Position numbers and translations under genes: made by a program. The notes below the pieces were generated by a model that had not been told where the DNA came from, searched no databases, and saw nothing but the letters and a program-made list of their open reading frames with translations. Below, piece by piece: positions 10,373 to 22,320 of a stretch of 64,000 bases of DNA (positions are counted from its first letter, which is position 1; each line of letters begins with the position of its first letter). This stretch comes from Siphonodentalium dalli. Lineage: Eukaryota; Mollusca; Scaphopoda; Gadilida; Siphonodentaliidae. The stretch is taken from contig CP136062.1 in assembly GCA_032622095.1 (NCBI GenBank), positions 143,610,351 to 143,674,350 on the forward strand. The letters run 5' to 3'.

Positions 10373-10424
10373 ATGTCGCCTGATTTGATTTTGGAACTAT
10401 TCATTGTCAGCTTGTATGCTACCG
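10373..10424 (+). CDS. First coding exon: signal peptide, copy 2
   Basis: Duplicate of 2247-2298, with the same donor GTAAGT at 10425 and the same phase 1. It reads MSPDLILELFIVSLYAT and differs from copy 1 at codon 8 (Lys to Glu) and codon 10 (Leu to Phe). Both changes alter the protein and lie within 8 bases of each other, while the flanking kilobases are nearly unchanged. The glutamate in the hydrophobic run could weaken the signal peptide. Either this exon or copy 1 could be the first exon of the downstream modular gene, and use of both as alternative first exons is possible. Confidence 0.5.
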
Positions 10425-11760
10425 GTAAGTTATATTCACTCTTAATAAAAACAATTAGATTGAATTCCATGCTCAATTTAAGCAAAGAAAATTGTTAAAG
10501 AAAAGTTAACAAATTTAGAAAAACTAACACCATTTAAATCTATTGACTACCCCGAGTCACCACACCAACTTTGGTTTAAATCGGTCCAAAATCTTGTGTT
10601 ATGTACTGGTAAATTTATTTGGAGGAGATTAAACCAATTTCACCAATTCCATCCAATATGGCTATATAATTTTTTGATGTCTCTTATGTCAATGTACAGC
10701 TGAAGAAAGCTATGGTATCAAAATTTTAATGTTCACAACAATACACATGACATGCTATTAACAGTAGACTACAACATATGAGTATATCACTCTACAGATG
10801 GTCTGACGTCATAATAAATTTGATAGGTTTAATAGAGATGCCACGATTCAGCATAAACAAAACCAATGAATAGTTGACAGCTCTGCTATATAATTGATGT
10901 GAATGGGTCAGCAGTGAGGTGGTTTATCTTGGTGGCTGTGTTGTTGGTAGAGTTTGATACATCACCATTGTAAACTTAAATTGGACTCTATTAACCCAAT
11001 TATTCCATGCCCGGATCACCTTTTCATAATTAATCCAAGGCTGCGCTGGTGAAAACAAAAAAGATTTACGAAACCAAAATCTGTCAGTGGCACACAACTG
11101 GCATGGGCGTAATCTTTCAACCACAAAGGCCGGTAACCATTTCACAAGAATATAGCATCTGCATGTTATGAGCTCTATCAAGTCCAGTATTGTTTAGTTG
11201 TGTTCCCATCTAAAATAGATGTAAATGTTAAAAAGCAGTTGGATATCATTTTCACTGGTTTGATTCACAAAAAAGCCTATTTTACCCACAAAAGGAGATC
11301 ATACATCGCTACACGAAAAGGCAATACCGGCATGCTATCTTCTATATCAATAATGACATTTTGATATATACTTAACTCAGTTTGTTACTCTTCCATATGG
11401 TTGATCTCGAAAAATAATGCCTAATTCCCTTCCCAGCTGCTCCACTATGAAGACAACTATGCAATGACACTCCCCGTTTGGTCGCCAAAATCCGAACAGA
11501 CAACGAACAAGCAAACAAACAAAATTGAGTTTTATTGGCATTTAAAACTCAACTCAAACTTGTCCTATCTGGACCTTCTATTTCTCAAAATGGGCACGAT
11601 ATATGGGCACTATGCGTTATACCACAGGTCGAAATGCGTAATCTAGAACGTTCATGCCGTACACCACAAGGCGACATTCGTAAACTGGAACGACCATGCA
11701 TGTGTGCACAATGAGCCCACCATCATTGGGAAATAGTTCTCTGCTATATCCGTCCACAAG

Positions 11761-12401
11761 TTTAAAGGGGTACTGTACGCCAATTTCAATAAATTCCCGG
11801 TAACAATTGCGATCTCATATCAATATTATATTTTAAAATAACGTATTTGAGTCGACGATGTCTACTGAAAACGTTCCGGTTAATAGGCTATCATAAAAGT
11901 CAAATTGAATTATTTAATATAAATGAATTTATGGCTGGAGTCATAAAATGGCGTATTATGCCATTGCGAGTTACCGTTCTTGAAATCTCACATGTTGGGT
12001 GTCTTTTATCGACGGCCGTATACGACGAACATTATTGAGTTGCGAACAAAACATGTTACATGCAAAAGGAAGTCCCGCTATAACCAATTTGGAAAAAAAT
12101 AGAAGAAACAAGATTCATAAAGCGTCAAGTATTTTTATAGGGGGTGAGATTGTTCGATGGAAGAGATTGCAGGCATCAATTGAACTTCCGGTTCATCCTG
12201 CAACCTGCGTCTTCTCCGGTGAAGGTCAAAAACATGGCGCGTAGTTTGAAATCGTAATATTTTTATTTCCAAAATCAATATTTTCGTCGCTAAATTAGGT
12301 TTATACGAAACTCATATAACACGAACACAATCTAACTTGAAAGTTATGTCAATGGGAGTACATAAAAAAATGCCTATCTCTGTGTACAGTACCCCTTTAA
12401 A
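11761..12401. mobile_element. MITE, TTAA type, family 1 (copy 2)
   Basis: Copy of 3607-4247 in the second duplicon. One base in the right terminal repeat differs (GTACCCCTTTAAA here), which makes the two ends match slightly better than in copy 1. Confidence 0.6.
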
Positions 12402-14118
12402 GATATGCACAATGCTTATGAACCCCGCGTAATTCAATCACATGCATGTCGCAGGAGAAATTCTGTTCATTTGGATATACCAGTGGATATCTATCACATT
12501 GAAACCTAACGTCAGCAGTAAAGGAGTTACTGTTCTTTTTCTGTACGCAACAATATCCTGCTAATATCAATGCATTGCTTGAGTCAAACATATGCATACG
12601 TGACCAAGATACACATTCAATTGTGTCGATAGTATATGTTACGTATACGTAGTACGCTATGTTCAGCCCAAAACAAATATTTTATTATTTGAGTACATCG
12701 ACGTTTATTTTCGGACAAAGTTGAACCGCATGGTATTGTGGCCAATGTGTTCACGGCATACCACACATTCAATTTCCACTCATACGGGCCGTGTCAGGGG
12801 CGTGGTTTTGTTGCCAACCAAGGACTTATGATTTTTTTCCCAGAAAAGCGTTCGTAACGTCTCATTTATCGAGCTTTATCGGAAAGTTTCTTCTGTATAA
12901 ATGTAATGTCTCCTGTGTTTTACATGTAAGTCGGTTAATGGACTCGTGACTGGACATTCGTCAACTTTTATAGGCCCACGGCAACCCCGGACATTCACCC
13001 ACTCGCCAGTGTAATTGTCTAATGTTGCATCGATACATGCATTGCCGGCCCATTATTATATACATGTAACATACTGTAGGGTTTCGGTTAAATAATAATT
13101 TTCTATATATGCGTGGCGTCATTCTGTTGCGGTAATGCAATTTTAGAAATTAATCCTCTTCCAAAGTGTGTACACAAAGGATCGCAAATTTATCGGTTTT
13201 ATTGCTAAACAGTCCGGAATCTTCAATAGACCAACGCGACAAAAATAACATGTGCTACTTCACAATGAACTCCTACGTGATAATGAACAATTAAATTATT
13301 TAATTGTAATAAAATCATTCCATGGAATCGTACGGTTTCTTATCCATTCATAAGGTTAACAAAGACTAAATTACGATGGTTTAAACACAAGACAAATATA
13401 ATTCTTGGAACAAACACCTCCTAAAAATGAAAATAACACAAAGTGGGACTTGTATGATGTGTAACACAGTCGACGAATCGATCACTCATATAATTGAAGA
13501 CTGTCCGCATGTCAAAATTTCATCAACCATCTGAAATTATGGTGTGATCACATATTGTGATCCCGCTTGCGGGAGACCAACTTTTATACAAATCCAAGTT
13601 CAACCCCGATACGCTCTGACGCTCTCCCTGGAAGCATTCATCCGAGGAATTGATACGCGAAACTGCACTGAAAGACATGTTACATTTAATAAAAACAACT
13701 TGTATGAATTTAAAAACGAATGAAATTTAATAATAACGTCAGTTAGCTCATTGTTAACCAAACTCAAACAGAAATAGTCATTACCGACACCGTATACTGA
13801 AACTTGTTTATGCGCATGACTAACTTCATACGTATTTATTATGATTGTTGTCAAATTTGATGCATTGTTTACGTTGCTTCAATGAATTTAAATCCTTCTG
13901 AAATTAAGAGATGTGTGTGTGAGGGTGTGTGTGTGAGAGGGTGAGGATGCGCGCGTGTGTGTGTTAAAGAACTTAAATTGATAGAACATAATATACTATC
14001 GATATCAGAACCCCTTCTCCCCACCAGATACCTCTTCAATAAGCTCCAGTATTAATTTCGGAAATGTGATCAATATTACTGTTCAATATCAGCAACAGAT
14101 ATGTATCTTATCACAGTG

Positions 14119-14167
14119 TATATATATATATATATATATATATAGCTATATATATATATATATATAT
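14119..14167. repeat. TA microsatellite ending copy 2
   Basis: TA run interrupted by a single AGCT. It is the right-hand limit of the tandem duplication, and the unique sequence after it has no counterpart in copy 1. Confidence 0.85.
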
Positions 14168-14813
14168 TGTACAGTGTTAATACAATTATATAAAAAACAA
14201 TATTTTATTATTTGTAAATATTAATTATAAACATATATTTTTTTCATTTAGATAAATTTTCATGACGCCATTTTGGCTTTTGCGGACCAGAAGCCAGACA
14301 AGGCTGCACAGGTTGTCTCCAGAAAAATGATATTGCATATTACTATAAAAAGGGATAAACATAATTATCTCGTACCGTATCCGTATTGTATGTCATCCTT
14401 TCTATTCAAGTGTATTCTATCTACTCGTCGATATTAGGCGGAACAAAGGTCAGACGGTGGCATGCTTAAATGCTCGGATGTTATATATTTTAGAAATAAA
14501 CGTTACTAAATTATGAAATTTCCTCAAGAATATACTAGCTTAAAACCCACCGGCGTGTTATCCCTTTGTCCGGACAGGGCTCTTATCTGGCAGAACGCTC
14601 AAGCGTTTTGATCGCATGAACATTATTTTAACGCCAACAGTCATTCTTTTTTAAGAATGCCCGTGGGCATTATTTTTTAAGAATGCCCGGCATTATTTTT
14701 TACGAATACACGAGGGATTAAATCGACTGAGTGACGTCATAGAGTGGCTCCTCCCCCAATCATGTAAGTTGAGTCAATATTGCGTGTCGGCAAGCTGCAT
14801 TAAATCGGAACAC
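14168..14813. other. Unique sequence, nothing recognised
   Basis: Holds a short inverted and direct repeat near 14645-14705 (AAGAATGCCCG twice, with GGGCATT between). No ORF or exon is supported. Confidence 0.4.
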
Positions 14814-15267
14814 TTAAAGGTACTCAATCCGATCAGGCCCTCATAAATTACGATTTCTTTGGCTTCGGGGATAAACAATAATTGATTGGAGACGAGTAAC
14901 CTACCTATCAACGCTCATAGTGATCAGATTGTTTTTTGAAGTTTTGTTATTTCTATTGTTTCTGGCCCAGAAACACGCCGTCAAAATGATGGTCTCAGTA
15001 AAATTTGCGTTATTAATACGCTTGATTTTAGAGTTATCCAGCTTCGCCTGTTTGAATAAGTGTTTCTGTGAAAATTATACATCTCGAGAAAATTACAAAC
15101 TTAGGGGCAATTATTAGTACGCATAATTGCAAACTTCAAAAATTAATATCTAATAACTCTGAGCTTTGATGGGTGGGTTACTCGACTCGAATCAAATTTT
15201 TTTTTTTACCCCTGAAGTTACAGAAATAGTAATTTTAGGGGTGCTTAATCGGATTGAGTACCTTTAA
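14814..15267. mobile_element. MITE, TTAA type, family 2
   Basis: Left end TTAAAGGTACTCAATCCGAT and right end its exact complement. TTAA borders suggest mobilisation by a piggyBac-type transposase. Internal landmarks TTTGATGGGTGGGTT and CTCGACTCGAATCAAA recur at 45820-45860, 46678-46705 and 55920-55955, so this family has at least four copies in the window. The small ORF inside is not considered a gene. Confidence 0.75.
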
Positions 15268-17501
15268 TTTGCTGAGCTAATTAAAACTCACAAATATTTA
15301 GCGATTTTGATTTTATATTGCCAAGCCAAAAAAAAAAAAAAAATTCTTCAAACTTTGATACAAAAACACCAACAGCTATTTGGACTAACTATTTAGAAAA
15401 GTCCGCAGACAGGCTAAAACACATATAGATAACATCTAAATACGTCCCTAAGTCGGTCAAATAAACACAAAACCGTTTAACACAGATTTTAACTATACGT
15501 TACTTATTGAACGAGAAAGTGCTCACATGGTTATTTTTAATACAATGGTGAAGCATAGAAAAAATATAACATTTCCAGTATCAAATTGAAACAGAATAGC
15601 GTATATCCATGTGTATAGACATGTCATGCATATCTACTCTGGCTTCGCCAAGATATCATACTCCACTAGTTCAAAACATGGTAACTTTCTGTTGCTCTGA
15701 CAGGGAAGTTTTATAACATTGAAAAAAAATGCAGTTAACATATAATGCTCGGTTATAACTGTTCCGTAATAGCATTGTATTTTATAGCAGGTAAAGGTCC
15801 TAACTCGAGTTTGCATGGTTTGGGGGACTTGAATTAATCGATTGTACTATGCGTCGCTTGGAATTTCATTGATGTTGGCTCACAAAGCTACACAAATCTT
15901 GCAACATCGAGCTGGGAATTTATATTCAAGGAACAAGTATTAACACAGAAATATATTCCCTGCGTGGTTTGTTCAATCTTCAACCCCATCAGAAGATAAT
16001 AGAAATGGTTCCCAGGGTTTGAACATATGGAAAATGATATATACAGGGGTATATAGCCAGAGTAAAGATTCATGGCATGATCTAGCACGTGTGCCGAACT
16101 TGAACATTTTAGGGAGAACATTATAGGTACGTAAGGCGTTCGCATTGGTCTGTAAAATCATTATCACCAAGAGAAAATGTTGAACAATGGATTGGTTTCG
16201 TTCTTGTGTTGATTGTCGATAAGACATGGATTTTTTTTTTTTTACTTTTCTTGAAGCACGAGTCGTTTTACAATCGATACAATCTCAAGGGGTAAATGGT
16301 CAACAGAACCGAGATTCAAGCAATATTTGGCGATAAAATGACTGTCAATGTTACAATACTGTTCACATAAGTATGCAAAATGCATTGAAAGTGTCGTTGT
16401 TGAACATCAGCGATCCAGTTAAAACGAGGTTTTGGTGTTTGAAAAAAAAATTGTGTGCACATTTACTCACTGCGAAAACCCCATGGTTAATGCTAGCATA
16501 CCACATTCCATTATTAACTGAATTTTTAAAAAAATAATCGAGGCATGAGTTTTCATGGAGTTAGACTTTTTTTTATAGATGCTAGGATTTTACAGGTTTC
16601 GGGCTCAAATTGTTTCATGATTCCTCCCCACAATTGGTACAGTTAGGAAATTCCAAACCACGGGGTGGGAAGCAAATGAAATTACACGACATTGCGAGCT
16701 CGGTCTTGTTAAAAGGGGCGGGATGCAGCCGGGAAATCACAGGAGCCCTCTAGCCACGTCGCTGATGACTAATCAATTATATATTGGAACGATATATATA
16801 GTCACTATTTACGCGATTGTATGCCGTTTCGAAGAAAAGATAATACATGTCATACATTTGCGCACTAACCATTTGCTAACTTCTGTGGGCGACACTTAAA
16901 GGTACATGTAAGGTCATCGTGGTGAGTGAATATTTGGAAATCATGCAAATACGATGGGAAATCGCTAACAACGGGGGTGGCCCATGTCATGTAAGAATTG
17001 TCCAATAACTGGAAATGTTATGATACCTTTTGAAACATCATGAAGGGGGTGGGTGTGCGAAACTAAATTGTCATGTTGTTCTGAGTCACGTCTGGTCACG
17101 CCCATGTGTATAAACCATAGGATGATACTTAAAATTCAAGCAAGTACATCATGTAGGTTTCCTTCTGATAATAATTGAAAATTCAAAATACCCCATACGA
17201 TTGAACACTATAATACTTCTATTCATGCGTATTCTACACAAGACAACAATGAGAAATAATCAGTAAACCCATTTATGCAAGATTCTTGTGTGCTTTCGAC
17301 TTATTAATAATAAGACAGTTTTACCAGGTATCGTGTTGTTTGGCGCCAGAATATTGGAAAAATCAAATTTAATAAAGAGCGTTTTTACATCATTACCATT
17401 ATTTTTCATGTTTTATTGCCCGATAAATTATTATGGAATGTTAACGTATTTGATGTCGAATTAGATGGGGCAACTTTATATCAAGAAAGAAATATAGTAA
17501 T
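15268..17501. other. Intron-like or intergenic sequence
   Basis: AT-rich, with homopolymer A and T runs. Short ORFs at 15634-16227 have no recognisable content. No exon, RNA gene or element end could be supported. Confidence 0.4.
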
Positions 17502-17781
17502 ATATTGCTCACATACACTGTCCGAATCCATAGCGCAACGACAAACTTCGGAAGAAACGTCCCTCAACTGGCGAGTCCCAATTCGAATTAAATAATAATT
17601 GAAATGTGTTGCTTTTCATCGTGGACAACACGGACATCACAAACTGTCCGTGCTGAACTGTGGGCGTGTACTCAGGTAATCAAGGCACAGAGAGAGATAA
17701 TGTTTGACACAATTGATAGTAACTGTGGCTCCAACAACAATTCAATGAGTGGGTTTTAAGTCAGATAATATTCTCAGCGTC

Positions 17782-17840
17782 GGGAATTCGGTAAAGAATA
17801 GACTCGGGCAAGCCCTCGTCTATTCTTTTACCGAATTCCC
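17782..17840. repeat. Palindrome with direct CTCG pair, unit 1
   Basis: Arms GGGAATTCGGTAAAGAATAGA and its complement (one extra T on the right arm). Toward the centre CTCG occurs on both arms in the same orientation, so it cannot pair, and then GGC AA GCC closes the hairpin. The complementary strand shows it as CGAG. Confidence 0.85.
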
Positions 17841-18139
17841 TCTGCTTCGAACATTATCCTTTACATATTGCTCACATACACTGTCCGAATCCATAGCGCA
17901 ACGACAAACTTCGGAAGAAACGTCCCTCAACTGGCGAGTCCTAATTCGAATTAAATAATAATTGAAATGTGTTGCTTTTCGGCGGGGACAACACGGACAT
18001 CACAAACTGTCCGTGCTGAACTGTGGGCGTGTACTCAGGTAATCAAGGCAGAGCTGTGTGTCAGACACAATTGATAGTAACGGTGGCTCCAACAACAATT
18101 CAATGAGTGGGTTTTAAGTCAGATAATATTCTCAGCGTC

Positions 18140-18198
18140 GGGAATTCGGTAAAGAATAGACTCGGGCAAGCCCTCGTCTATTCTTTTACCGAATTCCC
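18140..18198. repeat. Palindrome with direct CTCG pair, unit 2
   Basis: Copy of 17782-17840 in the second tandem unit, unchanged in arms, CTCG pair and central GGC AA GCC. Confidence 0.85.
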
Positions 18199-18231
18199 TC
18201 TGCTTCGAACATTATCCTTTACGTAATGGTT

Positions 18232-18312
18232 AGAGCACAAGAATAGTTCTTTACCAGAATAAATCGAGTCGGAGACGAGATTTATTCTGGTAAAGAACTA
18301 TTCGCGTGCTCT
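18232..18312. repeat. Palindrome with direct CGAG pair
   Basis: Arms read AGAGCAC, three unpaired bases, AATAGTTCTTTACC, AGAATAAAT, and their complement on the right. CGAG follows the left arm and precedes the right arm in the same orientation, around a 7-base centre. The block GGTAAAGAA is shared with the two palindromes just upstream, so the three are probably related. Confidence 0.85.
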
Positions 18313-19157
18313 GACCTACTTAGAGCACAATTGACCGCACATAATGCGATTATCTCGAAATACGCAATTGATCGTAAGTTGAACACGACGTACAATCCGT
18401 GCGCTGGCCGAGATGAACACAATGACCCGTTAGCCACACCAATCATCATGATTACCCATGCAGTGATCGCCGTTGAATGTGAATAAATATGTCCGAAGCG
18501 ACACGGATTAACGTGTGACGCGTTTTCACAAACCAAGTCACTCGCAGATGTGTTTGGAAAGTCAAATGTGGAAGTCGCATGATTGTGTCTTACTATTATT
18601 ATATACATTGTATAAGTGGATCATGAATTCCGAAGAAGTCTGTCTCCCAGAATGATGACATGGAATTTGGACCTGTAACCAACAACCAACTACTTTTTGC
18701 CAAAGGTAATGCTGCACATCATTATTATGTGACAAACGTGTCGCCTTTTCAAGAAACTGTTTCGAAATTACTACCATAATAGTCCATTGGTTCCTCCAGA
18801 TTCTCCAGATACAAGTTCTATTGTTAGTTATATCGGATATGTGGAGCGCTATATAGTGAAGTGGTGATTCTGTTGGATTATTGGATATATCACTATTTAG
18901 TGGTTCTAAATGTAAATGTTAATTCGTTTACTTTCATCGTTGGATTAGTGGTCCTGAGAATATTTTCGGAACTGGATTAGTTTTGTGGAATAATTATAAT
19001 AAATGTAATTATTCTACTAGTTAATAAATAATTCAACCAATGCATGTGTTACTATTGCCACCCCCTGCGTTCGTCCTGTTGATGTATGTATATATATTGT
19101 ATTTTTGGTAAATCACACCCAATTCCCAAGGCTGGCAAACTAATATTTCAGTGATAT
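18313..19157. other. Intron-like sequence
   Basis: No supported gene. An ORF of 108 codons on the minus strand at 18282-18608 overlaps the palindrome and has no recognisable domain, so it was not called. Confidence 0.35.
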
Positions 19158-19444
19158 CCCATTGTTCGAGACGCGCCACTCTTAACAAACAAATCGCGCG
19201 GTCGTTTCAATGTAGCTTCAGTTATTATACAAGAGAACGTGCACCCCCCCCCACCCGCACTCCCCTTATACGCCGTCCCTATATATGTGCCTGCTTAGTA
19301 TATTAGAGGTGCATACATAGTAACGGCGTATAATGGCAGTGTGTTTGGGGGAAGCAGAGCGCTGTTCGTGCCCCTGGTAATTGAAGCTACTTCGAAGCGA
19401 CCGTGCGATTTGTCTGTTGTGAGTTGAGTGTGCCTAACAATGGG
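19158..19444. mobile_element. Fold-back MITE
   Basis: Nearly the whole element folds on itself. The left arm starts CCCATTGTT and contains ACAAATCGC, CGGTCG and TAGCTTCA. The right arm has their complements in reverse order and ends AACAATGGG. The loop is about 45 bases near 19280-19324. Arms are about 120 bases with scattered mismatches, so this is an older insertion than the palindromes at 42316 or 53871. Confidence 0.7.
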
Positions 19445-20204
19445 GTAATCATTGAACTATTCATTCGCCAGCCTTGGGAATCGGTGTGCTTTACCAAAAA
19501 TCAGGGAACGATTGCAACAATGGGATTGTGCTCTAAATAATGATAGTATTAAGGCGATACTATCCACAATACACGCGTTGTGTGAGCCGAACGTCTGTTT
19601 ATATATATACAGCACGTGTGCGATAATCGAAACACTCAACGCCGTGGCGATTCATTGTAACCCATTCATCATCGAAATCTTGAGAGTGGCGAGGATTAGC
19701 GAGCGCGGTCTATTGTTCAGTTGGATGAATGCTAAGGTAATAAAAATAAACGCAGACGACAGATAGATAAATGTGCAGAAGGAGCCCTAATTATTGAGAG
19801 AAATATTTATATAATAAGTTCAACACGCGTTTGTTAAATATAACATATGGTCATTATACATGACATAAATATGTTCCTTTGGTGAACTAATTACTTGAAC
19901 ATTTAATATTGATAACTTCTGACCAGTGATGCTTTAGTATATAAAGGTTTAAACCGTATGTATATCGGAGACTACTCGCATCCAAACGGCATACTTGATT
20001 AGTCAAGCATTCGCGTTACTACCATGCGTTATATGCGTTAACATGTTCAATAGTATCCACGATCTTCTAGTCATTCAGCCCATGTACCTCACCGGCACTA
20101 AACATGCAGGCAAATTGTGCCACGTGTCACTAGTAAGGGTGACTATGGACAAAGGTTGTCATTAGCGTAGATGCCGAGGGTTTTTATCATTGTTACACCC
20201 CTGC
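19445..20204. other. Intron-like sequence
   Basis: A 104-codon plus-strand ORF at 19452-19766 starts at the edge of the fold-back MITE and has no recognisable domain or splice borders. It was left uncalled. Nothing else is seen. Confidence 0.35.
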
Positions 20205-20290
20205 AATTTGTTATAGCCCTGTTGGTAGAGATATTCATTTTCAGAACACATGAGTGGGATCCATGGTGGAGTTCGATCTCCCCACCAGAA
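20205..20290 (+). repeat. tRNA-like SINE fragment
   Basis: TAGCCCTGTTGGTAGAG resembles a polymerase III A box, and GGAGTTCGATCTCC 38 bases later resembles a B box with a short stem around TTCGAT. The spacing is that of a tRNA gene. The acceptor and anticodon stems do not fold well, so this is a tRNA-derived SINE head or a tRNA relic and not a working tRNA. Confidence 0.45.
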
Positions 20291-20967
20291 ACATTTGATA
20301 ATATTATGCCCGATGTCGCAAATGGGATATCCAAGTACATGTATTGCATATTCAATAGTTGCAACAACGCACACTTAAATTATGGTTCTATACCACTTTA
20401 ATTTAACACGAATTGCAGCACCTATATAGATCGGTGGCCCTGTGTCCCCAATTATTGTTGTTAAAACCCAACACCATCTTAAGAGTTATAAGTGCATGTC
20501 AATTTAATTCTAAATACAGTGAAACAAAATCACTAGAATGTTGGGAATGCATTTAGTCTTATAGTGATTACGATTGGTCTTAGTCATAGTCACTAAACCT
20601 GGTCATATAGTCACAGTGACTAAGTTACACGAATAATAATTCCATTTTAAATTAACTTAGTTTTTAGAAAATTAAATGTTCTGTTCAAAACATATCACCT
20701 ACTTGTGATCCATGGATTGCCACCCATTAATTCCAAACCATACAAATAACCACACACGATATCCAGTTTAATTATACATGCGAATGTCTCAAACCAAGTG
20801 TATCATATTTCTAACTGATATATATTTCTATGATGTTGGAACAGTTGATCACCTTGTCATTTTCCAGATTTGTATCTCACTTCATCAAAATGTTTATGTT
20901 TCTGCTCAACAATACTCATGCAGGTTACCGCACTATGACCATTATTTCACTTATTTATTAATTGTAG

Positions 20968-21096
20968 CTCATGTTTGTCATTGCACCATGTGGGCCCGCC
21001 ACGGAGACCACTGCTTCCATTTTAGTGGTTGTGGTAAACCGTGGAACGGATTACGAACGAAATGTCAAGCACAGCATGGATATCTGGTACTAACAG
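20968..21096 (+). CDS. Exon: N-terminal part of a C-type lectin-like domain
   Basis: Acceptor ATTGTAG precedes 20968, donor GTGAGC follows 21096, and the exon is 129 bases (43 codons) with phase 1 at both ends. It reads HVCHCTMWARHGDHCFHF, then SGCGKPW, then a stretch to LRTKCQAQHGYLVLT. This is the order at the start of C-type lectin-like domains: a first cysteine, W, GDHCFHF for the G-x-x-C-Y-x-F motif, W in the first helix, then C-x-x-x-x-G-x-L-V. Such domains bind sugars or proteins outside the cell. The second half, with the calcium and sugar residues and the last two cysteines, should lie in a further exon, which I did not find before 24917, so the domain may be partial or its remainder degenerate. 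The upstream partner would be the signal-peptide exon. The ORF around it continues into intron on both sides, and only the splice-bounded part is coding. Confidence 0.62.
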
Positions 21097-22320
21097 GTGA
21101 GCACCAACCTCTAAACAACAAACTTACTGGATAGTGCACCACTTGTGCATATAAGCCATATAACATGATAGCAGACGTACTGTGACTGTATTGATACTTC
21201 ACGCTGTACATTTCCATAAAAAACACAAATCCAGATAACCAAATCAGGCCCGGAATTTAGTTTGGTCAGATAATTCAAGAGGTAGGTATTGCAAAATGAG
21301 AGTGTCCTTGAGTTTTTATTTTCTCTTTGCCTTAGCGACTTAAAATATCTTGTTACATTTTAAAATTGTAATACGACATAATAATAATCATTTCTGAGAC
21401 AACGAATAGCTTACCCAAATTATTGTGACTTCCTGTCCTGAATGGAATAAAACACGCACACAAAAAACTAGAAATTTTAAACTTCCAAGATGGAAGTTTG
21501 ATACTTCCATGAATATTCCTATTCCGCAATCCAAACCCCACTCGCAATCTTAACCGTTTCCATAACTCATACCCTAACCATAACCATACATATCTGCAAC
21601 ACATACCATTTCCTTAGCCCAAATATTTTGTTTTCTATAACACTACCCATAACCATTGCTCTAGCCGTAACAATAACCACATCCATAATTCTAACTCTGT
21701 CTATAACCAACCCTTACCCATTACACTAGCCCTGACTATAACCAATAATCTTAATCACGGTTATAACACTAACCCTGACCCAAGCACTAACACTATGTAT
21801 AACTCTATAAGCCTATTCACAACAATGACATAATCCATAACACTAACCATAAAACAAACCCAAACACTAAATCTTTCTCTAACCCTAGCCATATTCCTAA
21901 GCCATATCATGCCCTAGATGGTGTATATTTGCTCAATTTTAGACTTCGACTAGAAAACATGTGAGGTTAACATGGTCTATATAATAACACTCTTCGAGTC
22001 AAATTACCCCTGTGTACCAACGTTCAGACGCTAGGCTTCAACCGCTTAATCGTCAATGCGGATTAATCAATTAAACTAATTTCCAGTGCCCATTCGCTAT
22101 CTAATCCCATGGCGATGAGTTGAAGGAACTTTGTGCATCGTCCATAACATTTATAAGAATGAAAGGGTAGTAATTTCAAAGTATTTTTCGACCAATTTAC
22201 AAAATTCATTCAGTATATCCTATATATACCTCACAACCATTTTGGATTGAATCGGCGAAAAACAAAACAAATATGAGCGGATCGTAGTAAAAGTTTCCTC
22301 GAGTCCTGTTCTGTCTGTGT
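21097..22320. other. Intron-like sequence with degenerate CTAACC-type repeat
   Basis: Between about 21555 and 21915 the plus strand is a drifting series of CTAACC, ATAACC and ACTAACCCT words. It is a degenerate minisatellite that resembles decayed telomere-type repeat. The rest holds nothing I can support. Confidence 0.55.

Larger units (their letters stand above)
8130..14118. repeat. Segmental tandem duplication, copy 2
   Basis: Second copy of 1-5964. It keeps the same order of parts: the start of the minus-strand ORF1 gene, a TATA box and signal-peptide exon, a TTAA-type MITE and a TG-rich microsatellite. Compared with copy 1 it has 28 extra bases near 10850 and two changes inside the signal-peptide exon. 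Similarity stops in the TA repeat at about 14119-14167, after which the sequence is unique. Confidence 0.93.
17502..18224. repeat. Tandem duplication, two units of about 362 bases, each with a palindrome
   Basis: Units 17502-17864 and 17865-18224 share the whole sequence with few differences, for example a short length change near 17690 against 18050. Each ends in the palindrome listed separately. Confidence 0.9.

Noticed and set aside
19452-19766. 104-codon ORF
   Set aside because: It starts in the end of a fold-back MITE and has no recognisable domain.
20205-20290. A functional tRNA gene
   Set aside because: The acceptor and anticodon stems do not form.
20778-21134. 118-codon ORF taken as a whole gene
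   Set aside because: Only the splice-bounded part 20968-21096 looks like protein. The flanks read through intron sequence including the acceptor and donor.
21555-21915. A true telomere
   Set aside because: Units are degenerate and flanked by unique sequence on both sides.
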